Below, piece after piece: positions 25,612 through 33,658 of a DNA stretch of 64,000 nt. Below the pieces are notes generated by a model. It was not told the origin of the DNA. It did no database searches and saw only the letters and a program-made list of their open reading frames with translations. Origin of the DNA: an uncultured Aquimarina sp. (GTDB taxonomy: Bacteria > Bacteroidota > Bacteroidia > Flavobacteriales > Flavobacteriaceae); NCBI RefSeq assembly GCF_947492965.1, contig NZ_CANLOZ010000013.1, positions 1 to 64,000 of the forward strand, given 5' to 3'. The first letter of the stretch is position 1; each line of letters begins with the position of its first letter. The position numbers and the translations under genes were made by a program.

Positions 25612-27468
25612 TTAGAATTTATGAGAAGTAATCAAATGATTCTTTTCATTCACAAAAACTACATTGTCAATCTCATCAATCAAATAGTTAGGTGTTTTAT
25701 CTAATAATTCGATCTGAGCATCCTTAGCTCCTGTTTTCTTATTAATCATATATATGAAGTGCTTTGTTGTATCTCCTTTTACTTTTGTAACAACAAACTT
25801 ATGAGTTTTAATTGCTTTGGAATTGGAGAACCTGGTTAATGTCACTTCAAATACTGTTGCCATTTGATCGCTATTTGCACCAGTATACATACCCGCAACT
25901 ACTGTAGATGTGCTAGTTCCATCTGTTTGATCTTCGGATCTAAGATATACACCATTAGATAATGCTGTTAATGTATTAATATTATCTAAAGAACCCTGAA
26001 TATCTAAATCAACACCTACGATATTTAAACCAGTTTGAGCCATATTTAAAAATCCATCAACTGAGGCAGCTGGACGATAATATTGAGTGTATTTCAGTTC
26101 TCCTTCTGGTGAAAGAAGAGATATATGCTGATCCGCATGTAGTAAATAACCAGAACCGTCTACATATTCTGCAACTAGGGGAGTCTTCTTATTTACTTCT
26201 TCTAATTCAACATCTTCTGCAAAAAGTTCAATATCGCCAGTGTTCAGGTCAAACTTGTATCCTTTTTCATTTTCAAATAAAACAACTTTCTGTTCTTTCT
26301 CGTCATAGGTAACCGCAGGAATAGATTTAAACTTTACATCTTTGTCCCAGACATCTTTTCCTTTTTCAAAATCTAGAATGTTGGATCTTTCACTGGAGAC
26401 ATACAGTACCCCTTTATTTGTAGTAGTTACGTAGTAAGAATATCCCTTTACTTTACTATCCCATATTTTTTCTCCTTCAGGATCTACAAGGGCAATCTTA
26501 CCGTCTTTTTCACTTTTTCCTACTGCGATAAAACCTTTCTCATGCGGAATAACTTCGTCTAAGAACTCAATTTTAAAACTTTTTTTCCATTTGAATTCAT
26601 TGGTTTCTGGTGTGATGATATTAAAACCTTCAGTTTCTACAAGTATAAGGTTGTTATCATTATCAGGTCTTACATCGATAAGAGTTCCACGTAATTTAAG
26701 TTTCCCAGGTGTAATATCTTCTCCCGTGGAAGGATTAAGTACGGTTAACACTTTAGATTTACGAATTCCAAGGTAAAGGCTGTTATTAATTTCGGAATAG
26801 ACTAGTGCTTTTATCTTTTTCTTAGCCGTATGATTCCATAAAACTTCTCCAGTATTGAAATCTAAAGTGAAGATTTCATTTTTTATACCTAGTATAATAT
26901 TGTTCTCTTTGTTAAAGAAAGGTCCTTGATTTACAAAAGAAGCTCCACTCAATCTCTGAAGAAGTCCTTTGGATTCTCCTAAAGGAGTAACCCAATTTTT
27001 CTCCCAAGTTTTCAAACTAAAAGACATAAGATTACGTTCTTTTTCCTTGATAAGCTCAAATAGAATAATACCTTTCTCAGGAATTGGAATAAAATTTCGT
27101 ATTCTATAGTTGTCATCTTTCGTATCAAAAACAACTTCGCCGTTACTAGAATTGATAATTAATCCTCTAGTTTTTCCGGCTAATGGCATATATTCTACAT
27201 AAAAAAGAGGTAATCCATCGATGGTAAAGAAAGTGTTCTTGTCGATAGCTTTAAGCTCTTTATTGTGCCATTTGGTTTCACCTGTTTTATGATCTAAACC
27301 AACAAGTCCTTTGGCTCCAGAGGCAATGACAGTTCCATCATTAGACTGTTTAATCCATCCAACTTCGTATAAGGATTCTTTTAAATCCACTTGCCATAAA
27401 GTTTCTTGTGCATTTAAAAAGCAAAAGCTAGTAACCAGAAATACAATTAGCGCATAATTTTTTTTCAT
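25612..27468 (-). CDS. Secreted PQQ-like beta-propeller repeat protein
   Basis: 618-aa protein with a signal peptide (MKKNYALIVFLVTSFCFLNAQ) chosen as start at 27468. The body is made of quinoprotein-like propeller blades (GLVGLDHKTGETKWHNKEL, IFTLDFNTGEVLWNHTAKK, ALVDPEGEKIWDSKVKG, YKFDLNTGDIELF), each with a D-xx-TGE-xx-W type phrase. No dehydrogenase residues or Cys pair for PQQ were noticed, so it may be a binding or scaffolding propeller like BamB rather than an enzyme. Unlike BamB it has no lipobox and is much longer. An eight-G tract lies about 125 nt upstream of the start. Confidence 0.75.
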   Translation of the reverse strand: MKKNYALIVFLVTSFCFLNAQETLWQVDLKESLYEVGWIKQSNDGTVIASGAKGLVGLDHKTGETKWHNKELKAIDKNTFFTIDGLPLFYVEYMPLAGKTRGLIINSSNGEVVFDTKDDNYRIRNFIPIPEKGIILFELIKEKERNLMSFSLKTWEKNWVTPLGESKGLLQRLSGASFVNQGPFFNKENNIILGIKNEIFTLDFNTGEVLWNHTAKKKIKALVYSEINNSLYLGIRKSKVLTVLNPSTGEDITPGKLKLRGTLIDVRPDNDNNLILVETEGFNIITPETNEFKWKKSFKIEFLDEVIPHEKGFIAVGKSEKDGKIALVDPEGEKIWDSKVKGYSYYVTTTNKGVLYVSSERSNILDFEKGKDVWDKDVKFKSIPAVTYDEKEQKVVLFENEKGYKFDLNTGDIELFAEDVELEEVNKKTPLVAEYVDGSGYLLHADQHISLLSPEGELKYTQYYRPAASVDGFLNMAQTGLNIVGVDLDIQGSLDNINTLTALSNGVYLRSEDQTDGTSTSTVVAGMYTGANSDQMATVFEVTLTRFSNSKAIKTHKFVVTKVKGDTTKHFIYMINKKTGAKDAQIELLDKTPNYLIDEIDNVVFVNEKNHLITSHKF

Positions 27469-27592
27469 ATTCTTAATTTTCAGTTCAAAATTTTTAACAA
27501 AAATGCAATTATTATGCATGCACAACAAGACAAATTAGAACTTTAAGAGTTGTTTAAGCCTTAGATTTAAGGTGTTTAGAAACATGATTGCA

Positions 27593-27600
27593 GGGGGGGG
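27593..27600. repeat. Poly-G tract upstream of the propeller gene
   Basis: Eight consecutive Gs (27593-27600) in AT-rich intergenic DNA between pheT and the propeller gene, 125 nt upstream of the latter's ATG. Confidence 0.8.
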
Positions 27601-27668
27601 TGCTGTTTGTACGGATCCTAAAGGCTCATAAATATCCTAAGTTAGCGTTGTTTATTATAATAAAACGA

Positions 27669-27697
27669 AAAAGCCTTTGAGTATATCAAAGGCTTTT
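27669..27697 (-). terminator. Terminator of pheT
   Basis: Perfect 12-bp stem (AAAAGCCTTTGA at 27669-27680 and complement at 27686-27697) with a 5-nt loop, 27 nt beyond the pheT stop; the minus strand gives a U-rich tail. Confidence 0.85.
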
Positions 27698-27723
27698 ATA
27701 AAAACTAAGTATTAGCTTCTCAT

Positions 27724-30150
27724 TTATCGTAATTCAGCTCCTAATTTATTTTCGAAATTATGCTGAAGTTTATTCATTATTTTATCAATCTGCTTATCCG
27801 TAAGGGTTTTGTGTTCATCTTGTAGTGTAAAACTCACTGCATAAGATTTCTTACCCTTTGGAAGGTTTTTACCTTCGTATACATCAAATAAATTAATGTT
27901 TTTTAGAAGTTTCTTTTCAGTTTGATTTGCAATGGTATGGATTTCCTCAAAAGAAACAGTATTGTCCAACAATAAAGCAAAATCTCTTCGTACTTCAGGG
28001 AATTTTGGTATTTCGGTAAATTTAATCTTACTTCTTCTAGCAAATTCTAAAATAGTATCCCATTCAAAATCAGCAAACAAGACCTCTTGAGAAATAGAAA
28101 AGTGCTTTAAGACAGTTTTTTTTACGATTCCAAATTCTACAAGTTTAGATTTTCCCAAATGATAAGAAACTCCTTCCGAAAAGATGTCGTTTTTAATCGG
28201 CGAAGTCTTGGACCTTTTTATTCCTAACCGATCTAGTATAGCTTCTATGATTCCTTTCAGATAAAAGAAATCACTTTTCTCTTGGGTTACTTTCCAACTT
28301 TCACTGGTTTTATTTCCAGAGATCACAAGACTTAGGTGTTTATTCTCAATCCTACCACTTTCATAATTGTGATACGTTTTTCCAAATTCAAAGAGTTTAA
28401 GGTCGGAACGCTTTCTGTTAATATTATAAGAAACTGCTTCTAAACCAGAGAATAATAGAGATTGGCGTAATACAGCCAAATCATTACTTAACGGGTTTAG
28501 CATTTCTACATTATGATCAGCATTTAATTGCTCTGATAACGAGATGTACTCTGGAGAAGTAAGAGAGTTCGCCAGCATTTCATGAAATCCTTGCCCAACT
28601 AATTGATTAGAAATTGTATTCTGTATCGTATGATCAGAAAACTTATCTATATTAGATACCGAAGCATTTAGTTTTTGACTAAAATTAATATTGTTATATC
28701 CATATACACGTAGGATTTCTTCGATAACATCAGCTTCTCTTTGCACATCATTTCTATAGGACGGAATGGTAAGACCTAATCCTCCTTCAGTAACACTGTT
28801 TACTTTAATTTCTAAAGAGCTCAAAATATCCTTGATCGTTTCCTGAGGTAGCTCTTCTCCAATTAATTTGGTAGTATTTTCAAATGATAAGAATACCTGA
28901 AAATCCTCTATTTTCTTTGGATACAAATCGGTAATATCACTTGTAATATCTCCACCTGCCAATTCCTGAATAAGTAATGCAGCTCTTTTTAGAGCATATT
29001 CTGTTATTGTTGGATCAATACCTCTTTCGAATCTAAAAGAAGCATCGGTGTTAAGTCCATGACGTTTTGCTGTTTTTCTAACACTTACCGGATTAAAATA
29101 AGCACTTTCCAAGAAAATGGACGTTGTAGTTTCTGTAACACCAGAATTGACACCACCAAAAACTCCTGCGATACAAAGAGGTTTTTTTGCATCACAGATC
29201 ATAAGATCTTCTTCGTGCAATTCTCTTTCTACTTCATCAAGAGTTGTAAATTTTGTACCAGCTTTACAGGTTTTTACTTCGATTTTATTTCCTTCGATAT
29301 GATTAGCATCAAAAGCATGTAAAGGTTGCCCAAGTTCATGTAAAACATAATTTGTTACATCTACCACATTGTTTTTTGGCGTAAGACCAATTGCTTTAAG
29401 ACGATGTTGTAGCCAGTTTGGTGATTCTGCTACTTTTAAACCAGATATAGAAACTCCACAATATCTAGGAGCTAACTCATTATTTTTTACTTCTACATCA
29501 AATTTGTGAAGTCTATTATCAATTTTGAAATTGCTTACTGAAGGAGTAATCAATTCTAGATTAAGATCTTTTTGTTGTAATCCAGCTTTAAGATCTCTTG
29601 CAGTACCCCAATGACTCATAGCGTCTGCACGATTAGGCGTTAACCCAATTTCAAAAACCTGATCATTTTCGATATCAAAAACATCTGCTGCCGGAGTTCC
29701 AACAGGAATATCCTTATCCAGCACCATAATTCCATCATGACTTTTACCCAACCCTAATTCATCTTCTGCGCAAATCATCCCATGACTTTCTTCTCCACGG
29801 ATTTTACCTTTTTTGATAGTCCATTCTGTTCCTTCACTATCATAAAGCTTGGTTCCGATGGTAGCAACAGGCACTTTTTGGCCTTCTGCGACATTCGGGG
29901 CTCCACATACGATCTGTACAGGTTCACCAGTTCCTAGATCTACTTTAGTCACTTTTAGCTTGTCTGCATTCGTGTGTTGCGCGCAGCTGATTACTTGTCC
30001 TACTACAACACCTTCTAAACCTCCTTTAATACTTTGGTAAGTCTCTATTCCTTCTATTTCAAGCCCTAAATCCGTAAGTAGTTCTCCAGTTTTTACTGCA
30101 TCCCAATCAAGCTTAATAAATTGCTTGAGCCAGTTATATGAAATTTTCAT
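27724..30150 (-). CDS. pheT: Phenylalanine--tRNA ligase beta subunit
   Basis: 808-aa PheRS beta, usual length ~800. Seen: N-terminal MKISYNWLKQFIKLD, the OB-fold tRNA-binding domain at ~40-150 (VVVGQVISCAQHTNADKLKV, VCGAPNVAEGQKVPVA), the B3/B4 editing domain ~215-400 (NVVDVTNYVLHELGQPLHAFD, CIAGVFGGVNSGVTE, FRFERGID), the B5 and catalytic-like core (VQREADVIEEILRVYGYNNI; PLSNDLAVLRQSLLFSGLEA) and the C-terminal anticodon-binding FDX-ACB fold (FPEVRRDFALLLDNTVSFEEI). It works with PheS, not in this window. A promoter with 19-nt spacing lies 26-55 nt upstream, and a clean terminator follows. Confidence 0.97.
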   Translation of the reverse strand: MKISYNWLKQFIKLDWDAVKTGELLTDLGLEIEGIETYQSIKGGLEGVVVGQVISCAQHTNADKLKVTKVDLGTGEPVQIVCGAPNVAEGQKVPVATIGTKLYDSEGTEWTIKKGKIRGEESHGMICAEDELGLGKSHDGIMVLDKDIPVGTPAADVFDIENDQVFEIGLTPNRADAMSHWGTARDLKAGLQQKDLNLELITPSVSNFKIDNRLHKFDVEVKNNELAPRYCGVSISGLKVAESPNWLQHRLKAIGLTPKNNVVDVTNYVLHELGQPLHAFDANHIEGNKIEVKTCKAGTKFTTLDEVERELHEEDLMICDAKKPLCIAGVFGGVNSGVTETTTSIFLESAYFNPVSVRKTAKRHGLNTDASFRFERGIDPTITEYALKRAALLIQELAGGDITSDITDLYPKKIEDFQVFLSFENTTKLIGEELPQETIKDILSSLEIKVNSVTEGGLGLTIPSYRNDVQREADVIEEILRVYGYNNINFSQKLNASVSNIDKFSDHTIQNTISNQLVGQGFHEMLANSLTSPEYISLSEQLNADHNVEMLNPLSNDLAVLRQSLLFSGLEAVSYNINRKRSDLKLFEFGKTYHNYESGRIENKHLSLVISGNKTSESWKVTQEKSDFFYLKGIIEAILDRLGIKRSKTSPIKNDIFSEGVSYHLGKSKLVEFGIVKKTVLKHFSISQEVLFADFEWDTILEFARRSKIKFTEIPKFPEVRRDFALLLDNTVSFEEIHTIANQTEKKLLKNINLFDVYEGKNLPKGKKSYAVSFTLQDEHKTLTDKQIDKIMNKLQHNFENKLGAELR

Positions 30151-30175
30151 TAATGATGATTCTGAAATTAGGCCG

Positions 30176-30205
30176 TAAAGATACTACTTTGGGGAAAGTT
30201 GACAA
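30176..30205 (-). promoter_or_regulatory. Promoter of pheT
   Basis: Minus strand: TTG (30205-30203), 19-nt spacer, TATCTTTA (30183-30176), one mismatch from TAnnTTTG. It ends 25 nt upstream of the pheT ATG. Confidence 0.65.
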
Positions 30206-30389
30206 ACAAGATTTCCTTCTTATATCATAGAAAATTACTTCAATTCAATTTTATAGGTTTATGAAAAATATTTCAGAAACTTTTCTGTAATTAGAAGAAA
30301 AAACAAAGTAAAGAAATAGTGAGAAGTATAAATTTATTTCATTAAAATCATACACAAATTGATGGTTTTCAATGTAAAAAAATATTTTT

Positions 30390-30397
30390 TACCTTTG
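30390..30397 (+). promoter_or_regulatory. Candidate -7 box of the basic exported protein gene
   Basis: TACCTTTG matches TAnnTTTG, 32 nt before the ATG at 30430; a TTG at the expected distance is missing. Confidence 0.4.
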
Positions 30398-30429
30398 TAA
30401 GTGTTATAATGTTATTAAACAAGCCCCCA

Positions 30430-30807
30430 ATGAAATCCTTCAAATTAATAATTGTATTCGTCTTTTCTATTGTTCTTGGAAACCATATAGGTTATTCACA
30501 AAATAAGAATGCTAAGAACGCAGAGGAATATATCCCTAAAGAAGTAGTAAGTAGAACCAAAAGCAGTCCTGGATTTAGTAAGCAAAAGATGAGCAAAACT
30601 AATCGCGCAAATGGTTTAGAAAGAGATGCGATTTTTTCTGATAAAGAAAAAAATGCTAGGGCTTTAACCGCTCAAAAATCAAAAAAGAGTGGAAAAGCAA
30701 AACTTACCAAAGAACAAGCTAGAAAGAGAAGAGAGGAAAGAGTGAGGGCTATTAAGGAAGAGAATAAAAGAAAAAAGAAGACACCTTCTAAGAGGAATAA
30801 GCAATGA
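30430..30807 (+). CDS. Small exported highly basic protein
   Basis: 125-aa product starting MKSFKLIIVFVFSIVLGNHIGYSQ, a signal peptide. The ATG at 30430 is preferred to 30409 because the extra residues (MLLNKPP) add nothing to the signal. The mature part is almost all polar and basic; its last 50 residues are dominated by Lys, Arg and Glu (KLTKEQARKRREERVRAIKE), predicting a helical or disordered chain. It could bind nucleic acid or acidic polymers outside the inner membrane. No family recognised. Confidence 0.6.
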   Translation: MKSFKLIIVFVFSIVLGNHIGYSQNKNAKNAEEYIPKEVVSRTKSSPGFSKQKMSKTNRANGLERDAIFSDKEKNARALTAQKSKKSGKAKLTKEQARKRREERVRAIKEENKRKKKTPSKRNKQ

Positions 30808-30839
30808 TGTAATATCATAAAAACTGATAAATTATATAA

Positions 30840-30882
30840 AACTGTCTGTTTAGATTAAGATATCTTTCCAGACATTTTTTAT
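30840..30882 (+). terminator. Weak hairpin downstream of the basic protein gene
   Basis: Half-sites TGTCTG (~30843) and CAGACA (~30872) flank about 20 nt and are followed by a six-T run. The half-sites resemble those of the hairpin at 25525-25591. Confidence 0.35.
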
Positions 30883-30906
30883 ATTCGCACATATCACACA
30901 ATTCCT

Positions 30907-32148
30907 ATGAAGAAATTTATTTTACTCTCATTTTCGGTAATAGCACTTTATTCATGCAAAAAAGACGTTTCCAGTAAAAAATCATCCAATGAACCTTTAA
31001 CATTAAAAAGTGGTTTGTGGAAGGCTTCAATGACCGTTCAGGACAATGAAGAATTACCATTCCTTTTCGAAGTATTTGAAGATCAAACATTACGAATTTT
31101 TAATGCAGAAGAGACTATAGATGTTGATGAGGTGATTGTAAAAGGAGATTCTCTTTATATCAAATTCCCTGTTTTTGAAGGATATATTGCTGCAAAATTT
31201 GATGATTCTACTACAATTACAGGTAGTTTTATTAAAGAAAGCTTAAATAGAATTGTCCCTTTTAAAGGAGAATTTGGTGTTAAAGATAGATTCGAAATAG
31301 TAGCTAAACCAACGGTAGATATTCAGGGAAATTGGGAATCAGTATTCAGTCCGGATACTCCGGAAGATAAATATATTGCAAAAGGTATTTTTAAACAAAA
31401 TGGAAATGTAGTCACAGGAACTTTTAGAACTACTACTGGAGATTATCGCTATTTAGAAGGAGTAATAAATAACAATAAGCTAGAGTTGTCGACTTTTGAT
31501 GGAGCACACGCATTCTTTTTTAAGGCAGAGGTTACTGATAGTACTATGAACGGGTATTTTTATTCGGGCAATCATTGGAAGGAACCATTTGTGGCAAAAC
31601 GAAATGAATCATATGAGCTGCCTTCAGAAGATTCTCTAACCTTTTTAAAAGAAGGATATGATAAGTTTGCTTTTAGTTTTCCAGATGCAAAGGGAAATCA
31701 GGTTTCTCTCGAAGATGAACGTTTTAAAGGGAAAGTAACTTTGGTGCAAATCATGGGGACTTGGTGTCCTAATTGTATGGATGAAACTAAGTTTTATGTG
31801 GATTATTATAACAAAAATAAAAATAAGGATATTGAGTTCGTTGCATTAGCATTCGAATATGCGAAGACTTCTGAGAAAGCTTTTAAATCTATCGAAAGAA
31901 TGAGAACAAAACTTAAGGTAGAATATCCTATTCTTTTAGCGCAATATGGAACATCCAATAAAGAAAAAGCCCAGGAGAAACTACCTATGCTAAACCATGT
32001 GTTATCATATCCAACTACCGTATTTATTGATAAAAAGGGATCGGTGAGAAAAATCCATACAGGTTTTAATGGTCCTGCTACTGGTCAGAAGTACCTAGAT
32101 TTCAAGCAAGAATTTGAAAGTTTTGTTAATCAGCTGTTAAATGAATAA
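30907..32148 (+). CDS. TlpA-family thiol-disulfide oxidoreductase, lipoprotein
   Basis: 413-aa lipoprotein (MKKFILLSFSVIALYSC; lipidated Cys ~17, followed by KKDVSSKK). The N-terminal ~220 residues form two beta-rich repeats (GLWKASMTVQDNEELPFLFEV, GNWESVFSPDTPEDKY), probably for substrate or partner binding. The C-terminal ~170 residues are a TlpA/ResA thioredoxin domain: VQIMGTWCPNCMDETKF with a CPNC active site (~290), and the cis-Pro region SYPTTVFIDKKG. It probably reduces disulfides in the periplasm, as in cytochrome c maturation or redox stress. Likely monocistronic. Confidence 0.87.
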   Translation: MKKFILLSFSVIALYSCKKDVSSKKSSNEPLTLKSGLWKASMTVQDNEELPFLFEVFEDQTLRIFNAEETIDVDEVIVKGDSLYIKFPVFEGYIAAKFDDSTTITGSFIKESLNRIVPFKGEFGVKDRFEIVAKPTVDIQGNWESVFSPDTPEDKYIAKGIFKQNGNVVTGTFRTTTGDYRYLEGVINNNKLELSTFDGAHAFFFKAEVTDSTMNGYFYSGNHWKEPFVAKRNESYELPSEDSLTFLKEGYDKFAFSFPDAKGNQVSLEDERFKGKVTLVQIMGTWCPNCMDETKFYVDYYNKNKNKDIEFVALAFEYAKTSEKAFKSIERMRTKLKVEYPILLAQYGTSNKEKAQEKLPMLNHVLSYPTTVFIDKKGSVRKIHTGFNGPATGQKYLDFKQEFESFVNQLLNE

Positions 32149-32379
32149 ATGATTTAACACTAATTAGTACTTGTTCTTTTTCTTTAACAATCCCGTAACA
32201 TCAGGATTAAAAATATCGTCTTATTATTGCTTAATTCGTATGATTTTTCTGTCATACGAGCTGAAAGTAAATCATTTATAACTACAGTATTCAAAATTTA
32301 CTATAGCAGTCTAAGGGCGCTTTTTCGATTGATTGTGTGGTAAATTATAACTGATCTGTAAAAATCTAAAGTAAAACAG

Positions 32380-33480
32380 ATGAAACAATCTAAACTTATC
32401 ATGACATTGTTGGTGGTATCAACAATGTTGTTTTCAATTGATTCTAAGGCACAATTAAATACACCTGAGGCGAGCCAAAGAGCCAAGGTTTCTCAGCGAG
32501 TAGGGATTACAGACATTACGATAGATTATGGGAGACCAAGTGTTAAAGGTCGTGAAGTTTGGGGTAAATTGGTTCCTTACGGTTTTAATAATCTAGGATT
32601 TGGTACGTCTAAAGCAGCTCCATGGAGAGCAGGAGCCAATCAGAATTCTACGATAGAATTTTCTCATGATGTAAAGGTAGAAGGAAAAGATATCAAAGCA
32701 GGGCTTTATGGTTTGCATATTGCTCTAAAAGAAGATGGAGGTGCAACGGTTATATTTTCTAAGAATTCCTCTTCATGGGGAAGTTATTTTTATGATGAAA
32801 AAGAAGATACTTTAAGAGTCGATGTTAAAACCAATGATGTTCCTCATACAGAGACCTTACTATTTTTATTTCCTTCATTTGATGCTAATAGTACAATTGC
32901 AGCTCTACGTTGGGAAAAGAAAGAAATACCATTCAAAATTGAAGTAGATGTAAATGCTATAGTGATGCAAGGATTAAAAGAAGATCTTAGAAGTAATAAG
33001 GGATTCACCCAATCTAATTGGGATAATGCTGCTAACTTTGCATTTAATGCAGGAGATTTAGATCAGGCTTTAGAGTGGGTAAATGCTTCAATAAGCGGTA
33101 ACTTTTTTAGTAAAGAAACATTTGGTAACCTATCATTAAAGTCAAGAATTTTATCCAAACAAGGGAAAACTCAAGAGGCAATGGAAGTAGTTGATAAAGC
33201 AGTAGCCAAAGGAAACGCTAGTCAGGTGTTTCAGTTAGGAAATGGGCTTATTGGGCAAGGTCAAAAAGATAAAGCTTTAGAGGTTTTAAAGAATAATGTA
33301 AAAAATAGTAATGGTGCTTGGCCTTCTAATTATGGGTTAGCGAGAGCATATGCAGCAACTGGTGATTATAAAAATGCCATAAAATCTATGAATACTGCGA
33401 TGGGTAAAGCACCAGAAAGATTTAAAAATAGATTGTCTGGAGAATTAGAAAAGCTTAAAAAAGGAGAAGATATAAATTAA
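32380..33480 (+). CDS. DUF2911 protein with TPR-like C-terminus
   Basis: 366-aa exported protein (signal MKQSKLIMTLLVVSTMLFSIDSKAQ). Residues ~30-190 match DUF2911: ASQRAKVSQRVGITDITIDYGRPSVKGREVWG, LVPYGFNNLGFG, PWRAGANQNSTIEFSHDVKVEG and the GLYGLHIA phrase. The C-terminal ~150 residues are TPR-like helix pairs (GDLDQALEWVNASISG, LSKQGKTQEAMEVVDKAV, ATGDYKNAIKSMNTAM). The molecular role of DUF2911 is unknown; these proteins are common exported proteins of Bacteroidota. A clear terminator follows at 33507-33537. Confidence 0.85.
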   Translation: MKQSKLIMTLLVVSTMLFSIDSKAQLNTPEASQRAKVSQRVGITDITIDYGRPSVKGREVWGKLVPYGFNNLGFGTSKAAPWRAGANQNSTIEFSHDVKVEGKDIKAGLYGLHIALKEDGGATVIFSKNSSSWGSYFYDEKEDTLRVDVKTNDVPHTETLLFLFPSFDANSTIAALRWEKKEIPFKIEVDVNAIVMQGLKEDLRSNKGFTQSNWDNAANFAFNAGDLDQALEWVNASISGNFFSKETFGNLSLKSRILSKQGKTQEAMEVVDKAVAKGNASQVFQLGNGLIGQGQKDKALEVLKNNVKNSNGAWPSNYGLARAYAATGDYKNAIKSMNTAMGKAPERFKNRLSGELEKLKKGEDIN

Positions 33481-33506
33481 ATCATTAAAAATATACCAAG
33501 TCTATC

Positions 33507-33537
33507 AAGGGGTCAGAAAATTTCTGATCCCTTTTTT
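33507..33537 (+). terminator. Terminator of the DUF2911 gene
   Basis: Stem of about 13 bp (AAGGGGTCAGAAA with TTTCTGATCCCTT, one G-T pair) and a 2-4-nt loop, followed by a run of Ts; 26 nt beyond the stop. Confidence 0.85.
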
Positions 33538-33631
33538 ATGTATTTCAAAATTTAATAGTTAAGGATTTAAGTACTATGAAATAGCAAGTTCTGGCTTCTA
33601 GAAAAGGTGTAAAACTTTGACAGTATTACCA

Positions 33632-33639
33632 TATCTTTG
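33632..33639 (+). promoter_or_regulatory. Candidate -7 box of the pta-ackA operon
   Basis: TATCTTTG, an exact TAnnTTTG match, 19 nt before the pta ATG at 33659. The nearest TTG (33617-33619) is only 12 nt upstream, too close for the usual -33 box. Confidence 0.5.
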
Positions 33640-33658
33640 CACCACCAAATTTATATAC

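Noticed and set aside
25612..27468. PQQ-dependent dehydrogenase
   Set aside because: Only the propeller blades are seen; no dehydrogenase catalytic residues or Cys pair were noticed.
30840..30882. Riboswitch or attenuator
   Set aside because: Only short half-sites with mismatched interior; better read as a weak terminator.
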